Shown: positions 9,714 through 23,110 of the stretch, one piece after another | Layout of the letters: every line of letters starts with the position of its first letter | Position numbering within the stretch: position 1 is the stretch's first letter | Source of the DNA: Annulohypoxylon bovei var. microspora | Taxonomy: Eukaryota > Ascomycota > Sordariomycetes > Xylariales > Hypoxylaceae | Direction of reading: 5' to 3' | DNA length: 45,108 nucleotides | NCBI GenBank assembly: GCA_022836615.1 | Contig: MU405415.1 | Coordinates: forward strand, 1 to 45,108 | Notes under the pieces: generated by a model | Databases searched by the model: none | What the model was told of the DNA's origin: nothing | What the model saw: only the letters and a program-made list of their open reading frames with translations | Translations under genes and position numbers: made by a program

Positions 9714-12700
9714 AACAAGTTATAGTTTGCAATTGGTGAAATAGGGGTTACGACCTCGCCCAAGAAGGCTTACAGTTTGACGGATGCCTGCTATTAAACA
9801 CATTGTATATAATTATTGAGTACTTAGTCTGAGATATTACAATTTTGGTTCGGCACAAACTAATCACGGTAAACTTTGGTGTGTACTTGAAAAATGGGTA
9901 AACGGTTGGGTAGTATATTGAATTGGCTTCGAATCGAGTATATTTTGCCCTAGATGGGCACTTGCTGACCATGATCGTTCTTCAACACTTAATAGTTTAA
10001 TTATTCCCACAAATGTATTGGACGAATATCTTTAGAAAACCTGTAATCGTGGAAGGGAAACTTGGATAATGGTCCTATTCGCTTTTAGATTCATTGGTGG
10101 TAGTCTTGATAGGCGCAATGTCTTCTAGCATATCCTGCGCGCAATGTTTAACCATTCTTGGCTAGAATGACTTCTTCAGATCCCGAATTCCGCTAGACTT
10201 GGTTAGCAATGGAATTCATTTTTACAATCAAGCAACTCAAGGGTCGAGTCACGACAATCTGCAACTAAACCAAGGCAATAATGACGATACAAACCCTTGT
10301 CCATGCATGTTGATTTAGGCCTTCTTAGCTATTCACTTCTCTCGTTGGATGGGTAACATGTGATGGAGTTTTAGTCGGAAGACTAAGATGTAGGAAGTAC
10401 GACTAGCGTTTTCGAGTCCCGAATAATTATAAAGTTGTCGGAAAACTCCTTAGCTCCTCATAATAATCGGGACGGCCCATGGTGGTAGACGCGGGGGTTA
10501 GGTGGTTAACCATTAAACATTCGAGATCTTTACTTAGCTGAGTCTAGGGATCCTTGCATCTACAACCTCAATGGCGTTTACGAACCATACAGTAGGATGT
10601 GACAAGGAGAGAAAAGGAAAGATAAATGAGACTATTGGTAGGCATGTAAGATTTGGTCCAAGCGGGTGATATCCACTATGGTAGCGATGAGAAATAAATC
10701 TCCCGTAACCACCCTGCCACCGCTCGAGCACCCGCACCCGCAATCAGATATATGCCCCCTGAGTTATTAAAGATGTCGATCACGTGATCCCCAGGGGGCC
10801 CAAGTAGATGTCTCCAAAGAAACTGCACTGTCACTGCATACATATAATAGAACCAGGTAGTGCCGACAATGGCTCTAAGTGCGTAAGCCCTTTGCCTTCA
10901 TGTACATATGTAATCCATAATTAAAACGTGTGATGTATATATGATGAAACACTACTCATTCTCGACAGAAGACGACATTTTATTGCATGTTTACCCTGGC
11001 CCTTGACCGCAGTTTGCATCTAATATTGTCGGATTTAGATGAGCTTCACAGGGATACTCTTAAGATGCTACCCTTTGTGTACAATTCTGTTTACCGTTTA
11101 CCATAAGGGGACAAAAACATGCCCTATGAATTATCTTAAAGTCACCAGGGGGTATATGTAAAAACAGCCGAGAGAAAGCTAAGTCTAGCTTGTGGGGCGG
11201 CGTCGTAACTGGATAACGCTGTGATTGGGTTCGTTTATAAAGTCCCGCCGTATTTACCGGTTCGGGATCCCAAGCAGCTAAGTTCAACGGTTTTTTTTAT
11301 TAGTGTTGCTACACAAAGGTTACAATACTACATAGACAGAGAAGACCTTTAAGCCTTAGATACTACGTGATAAATACCTAGGTAGCTTAGAAACCCGCGT
11401 ACCAAGCAAATAAGATTCGGCAATTATAATGAGGAACTCGGCTCGACCATAGCTTGTTCGGGACTTAGGGCTTGGGGTATCCTACTACAAAACACAAGAA
11501 AATGCCTATCTTCTATCGGGCCGCTTCAAGTTATGTAAGCATATAACATTTTCATATAATCTAGAAGTGGCTACTATTACCCTTATAAGTATGATCATAG
11601 AAGATTTATGTTATAATATGCAGAACTCCTTATTTTCATCATACTACTATATCGGCATCTCCGGCTTGGAACTTATTTCCCCTTACCCCCGTTAGGAAGC
11701 CGGGTAAGCTATTTGTGAGTAAAAGTAAGGGCTTCTCTCAAATACGGTCCCCTAGCCTCTTATCGAGAGAAAACTAACAAGTTCGGCGACAAACCTTACA
11801 CTACTACATACATATATCGACTATATCTTACCCCACGTTCCCAAAGGGCCGTAAGGTGTGGGAGGTTGCGACGACTTTGGCGAGGTTACATTCGGTCTTG
11901 CGTAGCTCTTGTCGGATGACCAACCCGTCTCTTCAAATAGCTTCGTTCACGCCTGGGACCACTACGGTGGGCATGGCTACCTGGTAACTGGGTGGGCCAC
12001 TCCCATAAGCATCACTAAGAACTAAGATTCTTGGGTCCGTAGCGTAATTCTAATACGTGCGTATCATCGCCACACTACTATATACGCACATTTTACGGAT
12101 CTAAGACGGTAAAGTAAGTCCTGCTCGTTTGCAGTTTTATCTCTTTAAACTATAATGTATCGCGCAACGACCCATAATAGCTCCAGCTTGGATACTACTG
12201 TATCAATCGTGCATTATAGGTATTTCTAATATGCTATGGATCTTCATGTTATGTGAATCTTTAAGTCCACGTCGACGTGCATACACGTGCTGTCTTAAGT
12301 CTTAAGATCAGACTACACTGAGCACACCCCACGTATCGAACATATTCTTAGTGTTATAGAACTCGTACGAAATCGCTAATGGTCGGGGGTTACTCCGCGA
12401 TGAGCACAGTCCTAACTACCCCTTGCCTTCCCTAGCCTGCCGGCGAGCTAAATGCAACCCCTTGCGAGCCTCTCTTTTCTTTCTCGAGTAATTCCATGTA
12501 CTTTTGTACCTGCAGCATTGCCACCTGCATGCGTAGTATGCATGTAGATAGCGTAATATGTCACTCTTACTGCGGCTACCATGTGCCGGGCCACGCCGAG
12601 TTGACCTACATAGGTAGACTTCGCACGTGCATTTAGACTTACCAACGGGGCGGTGAGAACGGACCACAGGAGAGTCTACGGGGAAGTTAGCGGCGGTTTC

Positions 12701-13327
12701 ATACACGTGTAGGACTTCCTATCGGCATATGGGCAGTAGACGGGCTTTGAATACTAACTAGATCAGCTGTTTCCGTCACTTAGGGCCAGTCCCCTGTACC
12801 CGGTTTCTTGTTCTGATTTGCTAACATACCCTAGCTAGCTGCCGATCTTGAGTGGACGATAGTTACGGTTCATCAAGTGTATTGTAGGCCCTCTTCTCTG
12901 GGAACTCGTCGTTAGTTATGCCCCGATTTAGGTAATACCTCGACCATTCTGTGACCATCTTGGACGTCAATAGAATCTGACGATCTAACCTTGAGGGGGC
13001 ATGCGTCGTTAGGGTATCTCGACATGCTTGATACTCTAGAGCAGTGGACCTTGTCGGATTCTCTAGTCCCGATGAGAACAGAGTGCGGCATTAGCAATAG
13101 CTGCGGCAGGTCACTAGCCCAGTTCGACCCGGGACAATGGATCAGAGCAGGATTGAAATCTATATACATATACAGACGACCTCTCTAATGTTGAATGTCT
13201 GTTCCAATGAAGACCATCAGAAACTATCGAACGTTATTTCCTTACCTTGTATGATTACTTGAGTCTTGACTATCGTGGTGTTGAAGCAAGAAGCCCATTA
13301 ATAATTCACGAAGAGACGAAACCAGTT
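9714..13327. other. 3.6 kb gene-free interval before the PKS
   Basis: No gene can be supported here. The frames present are under 100 codons, lack family motifs and do not join across plausible introns. The last few hundred bases must hold the PKS promoter. A TATA-like 'tatatacatata' stretch lies near 13158-13175, about 150 nt before the PKS ATG. The length is unusual for this otherwise gene-dense window, so the interval may contain an eroded gene, an unrecognised transposon or a long non-coding transcript. Confidence 0.55.
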
Positions 13328-16300
13328 ATGAATGACGACATAGCTATCGTGGGGTTTGCGTTTAAGCTTCCCCAAGATGTTAATGATGTTTCTAGTTTTT
13401 GGGAGATCCTCGAGAATAGGAAAAATCTGATGACCGAGTGGCCAGAGTCACGTATCAACAATGGCTCTTTCGAATCTAGCAAGGAGGGCAATGTGTGTAA
13501 CACCTTGACTCTCATATAACGAACGTTATCTTATATATATTACAGGTTCGTTGCCGGGGAGGACATTTTATAACGGAAGATCCGGGAGCTTTCGACGCTC
13601 CGTTTTTCTCCGTCACGGCAAAAGAGGCGGCTTCTATGGATCCTATGCAGCGATGGACCCTTGAAGCATCGTATCACGCATTTGAAAACGGTGAGGATGT
13701 CTCACGTAGACAGCAAATTTTATGATCCAAGCGCTAACAAAGAACATGAAGCCGGAATCCCGGTAGAACAGCTCAAGAGCACTCGGTGTGGAGTGTTCTC
13801 CGCGTCGATGACGGATGACTACAAGCGAATGATTGCCCAAGACCCCGATAACGTACCCCGAATGGCGGTCACCGGCACTTTTGCTTCCATATTGCCGAAT
13901 CGTGTCAGTTGGTACTTTGACCTGCACGGGCCAAGTATTCACGTCGATTCAGCGTGCTCGAGTAGTTTGCTGGCTCTCGATCTTGCCTGTCAGGCTTTAC
14001 GGAATGGCGAAGCCTCTTCTGTAAGCTAATGAGCTATATAATCTTACTCGAACTTCTTTCTAGCTAACTATTAAATAAGGCCGTCGTTACTGGGTCTAAC
14101 TTGATTCTTGGCCCCACCATCTATCAGATGTTGTCATCACTCAACTTCTTATCCGCAGACAGCAAATGTTATAGCTTTGACCATCGCGCAAATGGTTACG
14201 CTCGTGGAGAAGGTGTCATCGCTCTTGTCATCAAGCCCCTATGGGATGCTGTGCGGGACGGTGACATGATTCGCGCGGTAATCAGGTCCACTAGTTCAAA
14301 CCAAGATGGCCACACGCCGGGGCTCACACAGCCTAGTCCTCAGGCGCAAGAAGATTTGATTCGGCAGGTATACAAGAAGGCGAATCTGCCTCTTAACGTG
14401 ACCCGTTATTTTGAAGCTCATGGTAAGTACTCACCTATGCCTATGTCAGCCTTACCAGCATGCGTGCTAATAATTGCGCATAGGAACGGGAACACCAGTT
14501 GGTGATCCCATAGAGATGAAAGCAATAGGCAGGGTCTTTAGGACAAGTCGTACAAACGAAGATCCTCTCTACGTGTAAGTCAATGATTGATAACTGTTGG
14601 TCTTGGCGGATTCTAACATATTCTTCTCAGGGGCTCCGTGAAAGCGAACATTGGGCACCTTGAAGGAAGCAGCGGTTTAGCTGGCGTTCTTAAATCTGTC
14701 TGTAAGCTGCTATAACCTTCCCCTAATAGTTTTCTTTTCAAATTGATAAAAACTCGCTAATGTATTGAAGTGATGCTTGAAAAGGGGATTATTCCGGCTA
14801 ATGCGAACTTCGAGAAAATCAACCCAAAGCTTGATGTAGACTTTTATCACACTAAGGTAGGTGGTTGTGGTTAACTAGATTAGCTGAAGTGACTAACACA
14901 GAACAAGGTTCCTGATGAAAATGTTGCCTGGCCATGCGAAGGTTTACGCCGGATATCAGTAAACTCATTTGGCTTCGGAGGAACAAACGTTCATGTCATC
15001 CTAGACGACGCATTGCATTACCTACGAGAGCATCGCCTGATAGGAAACCACTGCACAACTACCACCCCTCATAAGATAACTATAGGACGACCTACATCCA
15101 ATGGAGCACCTAATGGATCGTCTCTGAATGGAACTGGTAAGAACGGAGCAACTCACAATGGAGTCGTCAAGACCAACGGACACGCTCATACAAATGGAAA
15201 CGGCCACACGAATGGAAATGGCCATACGAATGGAAACGGTTATGCGAACGGGAATGGCCACATTACCAATGGGAAGACTAACGGTATTAGTAACGGAGCT
15301 AACGGACACCACGCTGACTCTGCATCAAGACTGCTCGTTTTGTCCGCCGCGGACGAGAAAGCACTCAAACGAATGATTGAACAGTACCAGGATTTCTATA
15401 AAACCCAGGTCTCGCATAGCCCAAGTAAGCTTGACGACCTAGCATTCACATTATCTACTCGTCGAAGTCACATGCTCTGGCGAACATTCGCCGTTGTCAA
15501 CGGTGGACCTTACGATCAGGATGAAAGCCTCACAGTCTCCAAGCCAATTCGAAGTTCAACCGAATCTGGCATAGCATTCGTCTTTACCGGCCAGGGAGCC
15601 CAATATGCTGATATGGGAGCTGGTCTTCTCCAATATCCATTATTTAAGACGACGCTGCAGCAGATTGATGAGATATACTTCAGCTTAGGGAGCACCTGGT
15701 CAATATTTGGTAAGGGGTGCGTGATTTGAGAAACAAAAACACATGACTAATTCTTTTCTAGACGAGCTCCATAATAAGGAAAACATCGATCATCCCGAAT
15801 ACAGCCAACCCCTCTCTACAGCTATTCAGATAGGCTTAATCGAGTTACTAAAGAGTTTTGGTGTCATCCCGAAGGCAGTAGTAGGACACTCTTCAGGCGA
15901 AATTGCAGCGGCGTGAGAAAACCCACCCCTAAAGTTCTTACACTTCATACTGACTTACCCCTGAAAAGCTACGCTGTCGGCGCACTTTCGCTGTTAGGAG
16001 CTTCCAAGGTATCATATTTCCGAGGGCAACTGGCCGGACAGCTCAGAGCCACAAGTGACACCCCAGAGGCCATGATGTCTGTAAACCTTGCCGAGGACGA
16101 GGTCCAAGGGTATCTAAAGAACATCAGTTATGAGGTTTTTGCCCAGATTAATGTTGCCTGTGTTAACAGCCCATTGAATTGCACTCTTTCCGGTAAAGAA
16201 AGTGCTATTGATGCTGCGAAGGAAAAACTCGACAAGGATGGAATCTTCGCTCAAAAGCTCAAGACGGGTGTCGCATATCACTCACCATCCATGTCTAAGA

Positions 16301-19300
16301 TTGCCGACGAGTATATGCGACAGATAGGATCTCTAGACAACGGCAACTCTAAGGCCACTAGATCATCGATCCCGATGGTATCGTCGGTTACAGGCCAACT
16401 CGTTCGGCCAGCCTCATTGGCAACTCCCCAGTATTGGGTAGAGAACATGGTGTCTCCTGTCCGATTCGCCGATGCCGTGCATGTCCTCACCCAAAAAACG
16501 TCATCCTTGAAGGTGGGTATAGGAGCTATCACCGATCTCATTGAGGTTGGCTCCCATCCCGCCTTACGTAGGCCCGTCCAGGACACTCTAGCCAAGGCTG
16601 GAAATAAGAAGCAGCAGATCCGGTACAGTTACGTGCTGCATCGATCTTATCCTGCAGCTCAAACTACCTTGGAGCTTATTGGACAGCTATTCAGCCATGG
16701 GCACACAGTTTTCGTTTCTGCAGCAAACCAAGATGCATCTAACCAAGAATTTCACCGTTTCCTAGTCGACCTCCCTAAGTATCCATTCGATCATTCTAAG
16801 ACGTACTGGGCCGAATCTCGCCTTAGTCGAGACTTTAGACTGCGCGAAGGAGTTAAAGGCGAGACTTTAGGAGCGCGATTTTTCGATTGGAACCCCTTGG
16901 AACCGAGGTGGAGAAACTTCTTAAGTGTTGAGACTACGCCATGGATCGGAGACCACGTCATTAGCGGTGCTGTCATCTATCCCGCGGCGGGTATGTTGGT
17001 TATGGCGATGGAAGCAGTGCAGCAGTTGCAGCCTGACAACCGCACAATCTCGGGTTACTATGTTAAAGAGGCCCACTTCATGAACCCCATCCTGGTCAAG
17101 GAGGCCTGGGAAGACAGGACGGAAACCATGCTTCACTTACGTCCTGTTAAGAGACCATACGAGAAAGAGTCGACCTGGTCGGACGTTACCATCTATGCAT
17201 ACTACGACAACCGCTGGACTGAGTGTTTCAAAGCCAACATCCAAGTTGAATATGAAGACTCCACGCTAACCGATCTGCAAGAAGAGCGTCAGCAAGCCCA
17301 TAATCAGATTACTGACCAATACATAAGAGCACGAGAATTATGCACAAGGCCAGTCGACTCTCAAGTGTTTTATGAGGACGCTACTGATCATGGTTTGGGA
17401 TACGGAGAGGCCTTCCAAGTAATCGAGGACATCCAGTGGGATGGCAAGACGAATGCGATTGCTCGTGTTGACATGTCTAAATGGAAGACTACTAGTCTAG
17501 TCCATCCCGTGGTTCTAGACTCGGCATTCCATGTGCTACGTGTCAGTACTACGCTAGGACTCTCCTTGTCCAACGCCACCAATGTTCCTGTACGGTTAGT
17601 TGACGGTTGGTTTGCGCCCTCTGGATGGCAACAACCTCAAAATTCCTCCGTTCACTATCTCGCTACCTCGGAGATTAAAGGTGGTCGAGAGAGCGAGGAG
17701 GGTTCTATCTACGCCGTAGCTGACGATGGCTCGGTCTTGTGTACGATGAGAAGACTGCTGACTGCCGCTGTATCAAGGAAGTCTGATGGAGAGCAAACTT
17801 CCAAGAAGTTGCTGTACAGCATTGACTGGAAACCACAATTAAGCCTGATGGAACCACACCAACTCGAGACTGCAGTCGATGCCAACACTTTCATTAGAGA
17901 CGAGGCCGTCATGATTCAGAAGCATGAGAAGCTGACCTTAATCTTGGATAAGGTTGTTTCTAAGACTTTGAAACAGTTATCCGGCGAGAACCGCGAGAAG
18001 GTCGTCGAGACTCAGAGAAGACACATGCAGTGGCTAGAAGAGCATATCGGACTGCTGACCGCTGAAAGAGCAGCCGACGATGTCAGCGAAGAACAGCTCG
18101 AAAGCCTCTTGCAGGAGATTGAGGTTGTCCATCCTCCTTGGAAGCTACACACGACAGTTGTCCGTCGCCTAACGGATATCCTTACTGGTGCTGTAGACCC
18201 ACTCGAGGTTATCTTCGATGCCAACTTGGCCGACGTGTTCTACGCCGACATGTTTGAGCACGTATGTGACGATAGGTTGTTGAAGTTCCTGGATCTTGCT
18301 ACCCATGAGAACCCCGACCTTCGTATTCTAGAAGTGGGAGCTGGTACCGGTGGTTTCACATCGCGTGTTGTCACTTGCCTGAATGAGCTCGAGAAGAAGA
18401 GCGGTGCGCTCAAGTTCTCCGAATACACGTACACCGACGTCTCTCCTGCCTTCTTCGAGAAGGCAACTTCTAGATGGCAAGACTACAAAGAAAGGATGAC
18501 TTTCAAGACTTTTGACATGAAGCGCAGCGCTGAAAGCCAGGGCTTTGAGCCTGGTTCCTATGACCTGATTGTCGCCGGAAGTGTCCTACACGCCACGGAA
18601 GATTTGCTAGCCACGATGAGGAATGTTCGCACGACGCTCAAGCCGACGGGCCACCTCCTACTTCTTGAGGTTGTTGCACCTCACGACGTAATGACAAACT
18701 TCACATTTGGTCTGGTACCCGGGTGGTGGGGTCGCCGGGAAGAATGGCGAGGCTTGTCTCCAGCAATCCCAGAGAAACAGTGGGAGGACGTCCTGAAGTG
18801 GACAGGATTCAGCGGCAACGATCTAGTCCTTAGAGACTACCCGAGTGAAACTTGTCACATTTTCAGTATCATAGTATCGAAAGCTGCGGAAGAAGTGCTA
18901 GAAGTGCCTTCCAGCAAACCAGGACTTGTTTTGGTCGTTGATAGCCAGTCAAGCGACCAGACTGATTTAGCCAATTTGATCCACAATAGGATTCTCCAAT
19001 CTAAGGGCGAGCAGGCTCGGATCGTTCCTCTTGATCAGATTGCGGCGGCGAGTCTAACTAAAGACGACGTTATAGTTAGTATTGCGGAGATGGGCAACCC
19101 ATTCCTTGCATCGCTGTCTGAGGAGAAGTTCAAATTACTCCAGGAATTCCTCAAGCAAACACAAAACCTATTATGGGTTACACAGACGAGCTTGAAGGAT
19201 GAACGATACTCGGAGTACGGCATCATGGAGGGATTCTTGAGATCGATCCGACACGAGGAAAGCGATAAACATGTCGTCACACTAGCCATTGAGTCTCAAG

Positions 19301-21706
19301 ACGAAACCATTATCGAATACGCACAGTATGTCGCAAAAGCATACAAAGCTGCCTTTGAATCGCAAACCAAGGAACTGGAGTACATCGTCCGCAATGGCCA
19401 GCTTACTACAGGTAGGGTCGCAGAAGATGTGTCTGGAAACGACACATTGCGATCTCTTCTCTACCCGCAGCTGCAAGATAAGCCTTTCTCAGAGGGACCA
19501 GCATTGAAACTTGCTGTTGGCGAAACAGGAACCCTGGACTCTCTCCAGCTCGTAGAAGATATCGCGCAGCAGGCCGAACTTCTTCCCCACGAGGTAGAGA
19601 TCGAAGCCAAGTCCTGGGGCCTAAACTTCCGCGACGTGCTATGCGCTTTAGGCCGCCTGGAGGATAACGAACTGGGAGTCGACTGCGCTGGTGTTGTCAC
19701 CAGGGTTGGACCAGACAGCAATGTCCAGCCAGGAGACCGGGTCTGCATGATCTCAATAGACTGTATGCGGACGCATCCACGTGCGCTTGACCATGCTGTT
19801 CTCAAGATTCCGGACGATCTATCTTTTGAGTCAGCTGCATCCATCTTGGTTCCTGGTATGACGGCGTACTACTCCATAATTGACATCGCTCGCGTCCGAA
19901 AGGGCGAAAAGGTCCTCGTCCACTCAGCTGCGGGTAGCACAGGTCAAATGGCTATCCGGATGGCTCAAATGAAAGGAGCCGAGATTTTTGCCACTGTTGG
20001 ATCTCCCGAAAAGAGGCAGTTCTTGAAGGACACTTTTGGCATCCCTGATGATCACATTTTTAACAGCCGAAACACTTCATTCGCGCAGGGAGTCTTACGT
20101 GTAACGAACGGATACGGCGTTGACGTGGTCCTCAACTCGCTTTCGGGAGATAGCCTGCGGGCGACTTGGGAGTGCATGGCTCCGTTCGGGCGGTTTGTGG
20201 AGATTGGTGTCATAGACATCAAGGCTAACTCGTCCTTGCCCATGGCTGGCTTCGCAAGGAACGTCAGCTATTCGGCTATTGACTTGCGATACGTCATCCT
20301 CAAAAACCCAGGGCTGACATCTGAACTCCTGAAGGCTACCGTTGATCTCCTAACTGAGGGCACTGTTCAACACCCTGGTCCTCTACACCTTTACCCCGTA
20401 TCAAAGGCCGAACAAGCGTTCCGATATCTCCAAGGAGGAAAGAATATTGGACGTATCATTCTCAATGTCGACCCCTCCGACGTAGTCCCGGTAAGTCCCA
20501 TAAGCGATATAACAATTTTCAGGAATACAAAGCTAATATGTGACCTAGCAACTTCTTCTGGGACAGCGATTGTGGAAGTTTGACGAGAACGCGTCGTACG
20601 TGATTGCAGGAGGATCTGGTGGTCTTGGTCGCGCTATCATGAAATGGATGGCCGACCGAGGGGCGAAACATCTAATTGCACCTTCGAGATCTGGGAGCTC
20701 GAAGCCAGTGGTCGCCGAGGTAATCGCGGAATTATCGAAACGCGGTGTCAACGTCGTCGCGCCTCAATGCGACGTATCGTCAGCTGAGTCCCTGGCTCAA
20801 GTACTAGAGGAATGTTCTAAAACAATGCCGCCCGTCAAGGGATGCATCAACGCCACCATGGTCCTCCAAGATGCCGTATTCGACAACATGACCTATGCGC
20901 AATGGGAGTTGACAATGAAGTCAAAGGTCCCATCGTCCTTAAACTTACATAAGCTCTTGCCGAAGGACCTCGACTTTTTCATTCTCCTGTCTTCCCTGAA
21001 CGGCGTCTGTGGAGCTTTGGCGCAATCTAATTATGCAGGTGGCTGTTCATTCCAAGACGCGCTCGCGCGTTACCGTGTCGCGCATGGACAGAAGGGTGTC
21101 TCCATTGATATCGGGTGGATGCGAAACATCGGTATCGTTGCAGAGACGCAGGCATACCAGCGCCAGCGAAAGAGCTGGGATGATATGCAGAAGATTGATG
21201 ACACGGAATTGATGGCTTTGCTAAGCGTGTTGTGCGACCCCTCGGAGCCACTCCCATCGCAAACAGGCAGTCAGGTCCTTCTCGGTCTACGCACACCCGC
21301 CGATTTCCTCGTCAAGGGTCAGACACCTCCAGCCCTGCTCACCAGACCCTTATTCGGCGCGTTCTCCCACGTAGTCGGGGAGGCCAAGGCGACATCAAAG
21401 GACGCGAGCGTAGATGTAGCAGGCTCATTCAAAGCTGCGACGGATACTAGCGAACGGATCCAAATCGTCATCAACGCGTTGACCCAGAAACTAGCGCGTT
21501 CCATGGCTATCTCGGCAGACGATGTAGAACTAAACAAACCGCTCTCTAGTTACGGCGTCGATTCCTTGATGGCGGTCGAGCTGCGGAATTGGATCGGCAG
21601 GGACTTCCAGGCCGGTGTTGCTGTCTTCGACATTATGGGAAACGTACCTGTTTCGGCTATCGGAGACTTAGTCGTGGCAAAGAGCACTGTTGGGAAGAGT
21701 CAGTAG
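13328..21706 (+). CDS. Highly reducing type I polyketide synthase, KS-AT-DH-CMeT-ER-KR-ACP, eleven exons
   Basis: Exons: 13328-13492, 13546-13690, 13752-14020, 14080-14422, 14484-14574, 14631-14701, 14771-14856, 14902-15709, 15762-15912, 15969-20490, 20549-21706. They total 2602 aa in one frame, and 13328 is the first in-frame ATG. The KS has the full Cys172-His307-His347 set (ACSSS, EAHGTGT, NIGHLEG). A Gly/Asn/His-rich linker follows. The AT has GHSSGE with Ser703. The DH has HVISGAVIYP (His1039) and Asp1227 in LDSAFH. The C-methyltransferase has an intact SAM motif VGAGTGG near 1498-1506. The ER (about 1890-2205) has HSAAGSTGQ. The KR has GGSGGLG near 2238 with Ser2366 and Tyr2379. The ACP has the phosphopantetheine Ser2556 in GVDSLM. 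Nothing follows the ACP: no TE, reductase or condensation domain. All reductive and methylation domains look active, so the product should be a C-methylated, variably reduced chain released in trans. Confidence 0.97.
15190..15261 (+). repeat. In-frame 18-nt tandem repeat in the KS-AT linker
   Basis: Four consecutive 18-nt units encode TNGNGH or a close variant (TNGNGY, ANGNGH). They sit inside a longer Asn/Gly/His/Thr-rich stretch of about 70 residues coded by roughly 15090-15312. The unit length is a multiple of three, so copy-number change would keep the PKS frame. It lies between the KS and the AT, where other HR-PKSs have a variable linker. Confidence 0.9.
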
Positions 21707-23076
21707 AGTATAATGAAGAGAGACCGGAGTATTGGCGAGGGAACGGTACGGTTTACGGAGTAATGGTTATCTATGTCTTATTTCTTAGTTTTAACGAATG
21801 TAATGACACGTCGCTCATTAGCACTTTAAAAATATCCACCATTTAAAACGGCTGTTGACTGTTACACGACGAGTTTGACCCCACGTCAACTTGACAGGCC
21901 TCCAAGCTTTTTTCCACTAAGAGTTGTGTTTAGTTTCAATTAACACACCTATGCCCATTCACGTAGACTTCCAAAGTTTGCCAATTCAATTCAATAAACA
22001 CAATCAAAAATGATAAAGGCTCTCATACAGAAACCTGTTATTAACTTCAATTTGTGTCCAACGTTTAAGCACTGGTACATGGGCGGTACGTACCTACAAA
22101 TCCCTTACGTTGCCTCATTAGGAAACTTATCTTCTAATTCTGTCCTCTGATTGGTCTGGATTTAATGTCGGTCACACCCATAATCCTGGATGCCTTATGC
22201 GAACGTGTACCCAGTACAGGGCAAGTAACATATCGCCTACAGGTATGGTATCTAGGTGGGCGGCTAGGTAAATATCACTATGAAGAATGATAATTGTAAT
22301 GGATTTCACGCGTTTTTATTGCAAGGATGCATACAAAGAGATTTAACCGATATATATATGCATCACGTCGATTTACTGAGTTGGGTGGACAGGGTGAGGA
22401 GAAATCCACTTACTACCACATACCTATTACCTCGGCTTACATAAGCTATCCCACATAAATAAAGGGGACCATTCTCGGAATATCGGGTTTTCCGGAATTA
22501 ACGTCGGATATGCGATCCAATTCGATAAATCCGATTTAACCGGACGGTTACATCGCGTAATATGTCTGCGCGTTTGCGCTCCGGGGTACGCAGTGACGCG
22601 TACCTAATAACAGACAGCTGCAGCTGAGAGTAAAATTTTAGAAGTCAAAAAGTGTTCCATTTACTTATCGCCAATTTGCGTAGTAAAATATTGAATACAG
22701 GTAGGTAGCTACTCCATAAGTACCATGCTACATCCAATTCTAAGTATCGCGTTACTTAAGCCCTTTTACAGCCGAAGAAAAACTAGAAAAATCAAAGATA
22801 TTGTTCATTTGCAGGGAGTAAATCACCTTCACTCTCCATCCCCTAGACCCACACACATCTTTATACGGCTGCCGCATTCAACGCTGCATCGATGCGGCGA
22901 AGATGCAAGGTCATTGGTGATAATCCATGATATACCCATATCTCACCAACAATGGAATATCTTATCAGATGCTCAGATGTTGACTGGGGTGGGTAGCCTG
23001 TTGTACATATATTATATCGTGTATCATACTATTCCTCTCAGCCTGAACTGACCTGCTCCGAAACATCTCAAATGTC
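21707..23076. other. Intergenic between PKS and MFS gene
   Basis: I see no gene in this 1.37 kb. It holds the PKS 3' UTR and the MFS promoter. The sequence is AT-rich with several CTAGGTA-type motifs (near 22250-22270 and 22697). A short frame near 22725-23051 shows no recognisable motif. Confidence 0.6.
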
Positions 23077-23110
23077 ATGGCCGCCCAAGAAGATATCGAA
23101 AAATCCGTAG
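23072..23110 (+). promoter_or_regulatory. Overlapping short upstream ORF at the MFS start
   Basis: An ATG five bases before the MFS start opens a 12-codon frame in another register. It runs over the true start and stops at TAG 23108-23110. If the transcript includes this ATG, translation of the transporter needs leaky scanning past it. This is visible in the sequence; regulation is inferred. Confidence 0.4.

Noticed and set aside
10534..12706. Small ORFs in the gap before the PKS
   Set aside because: Low-complexity or charged random-looking peptides under 100 residues, with no supporting introns or motifs.
13247..13327. N-terminal extension of the PKS to 13247
   Set aside because: The codon at 13247 is TTG, not ATG. 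The first in-frame ATG is 13328, and the family's N-terminal block (DIAIVGFAFKLP) starts right after it.
13328..15912. Several broken PKS fragments, suggesting a pseudogene
   Set aside because: The separate frames join through ten short canonical introns into one continuous reading frame with every catalytic residue intact.
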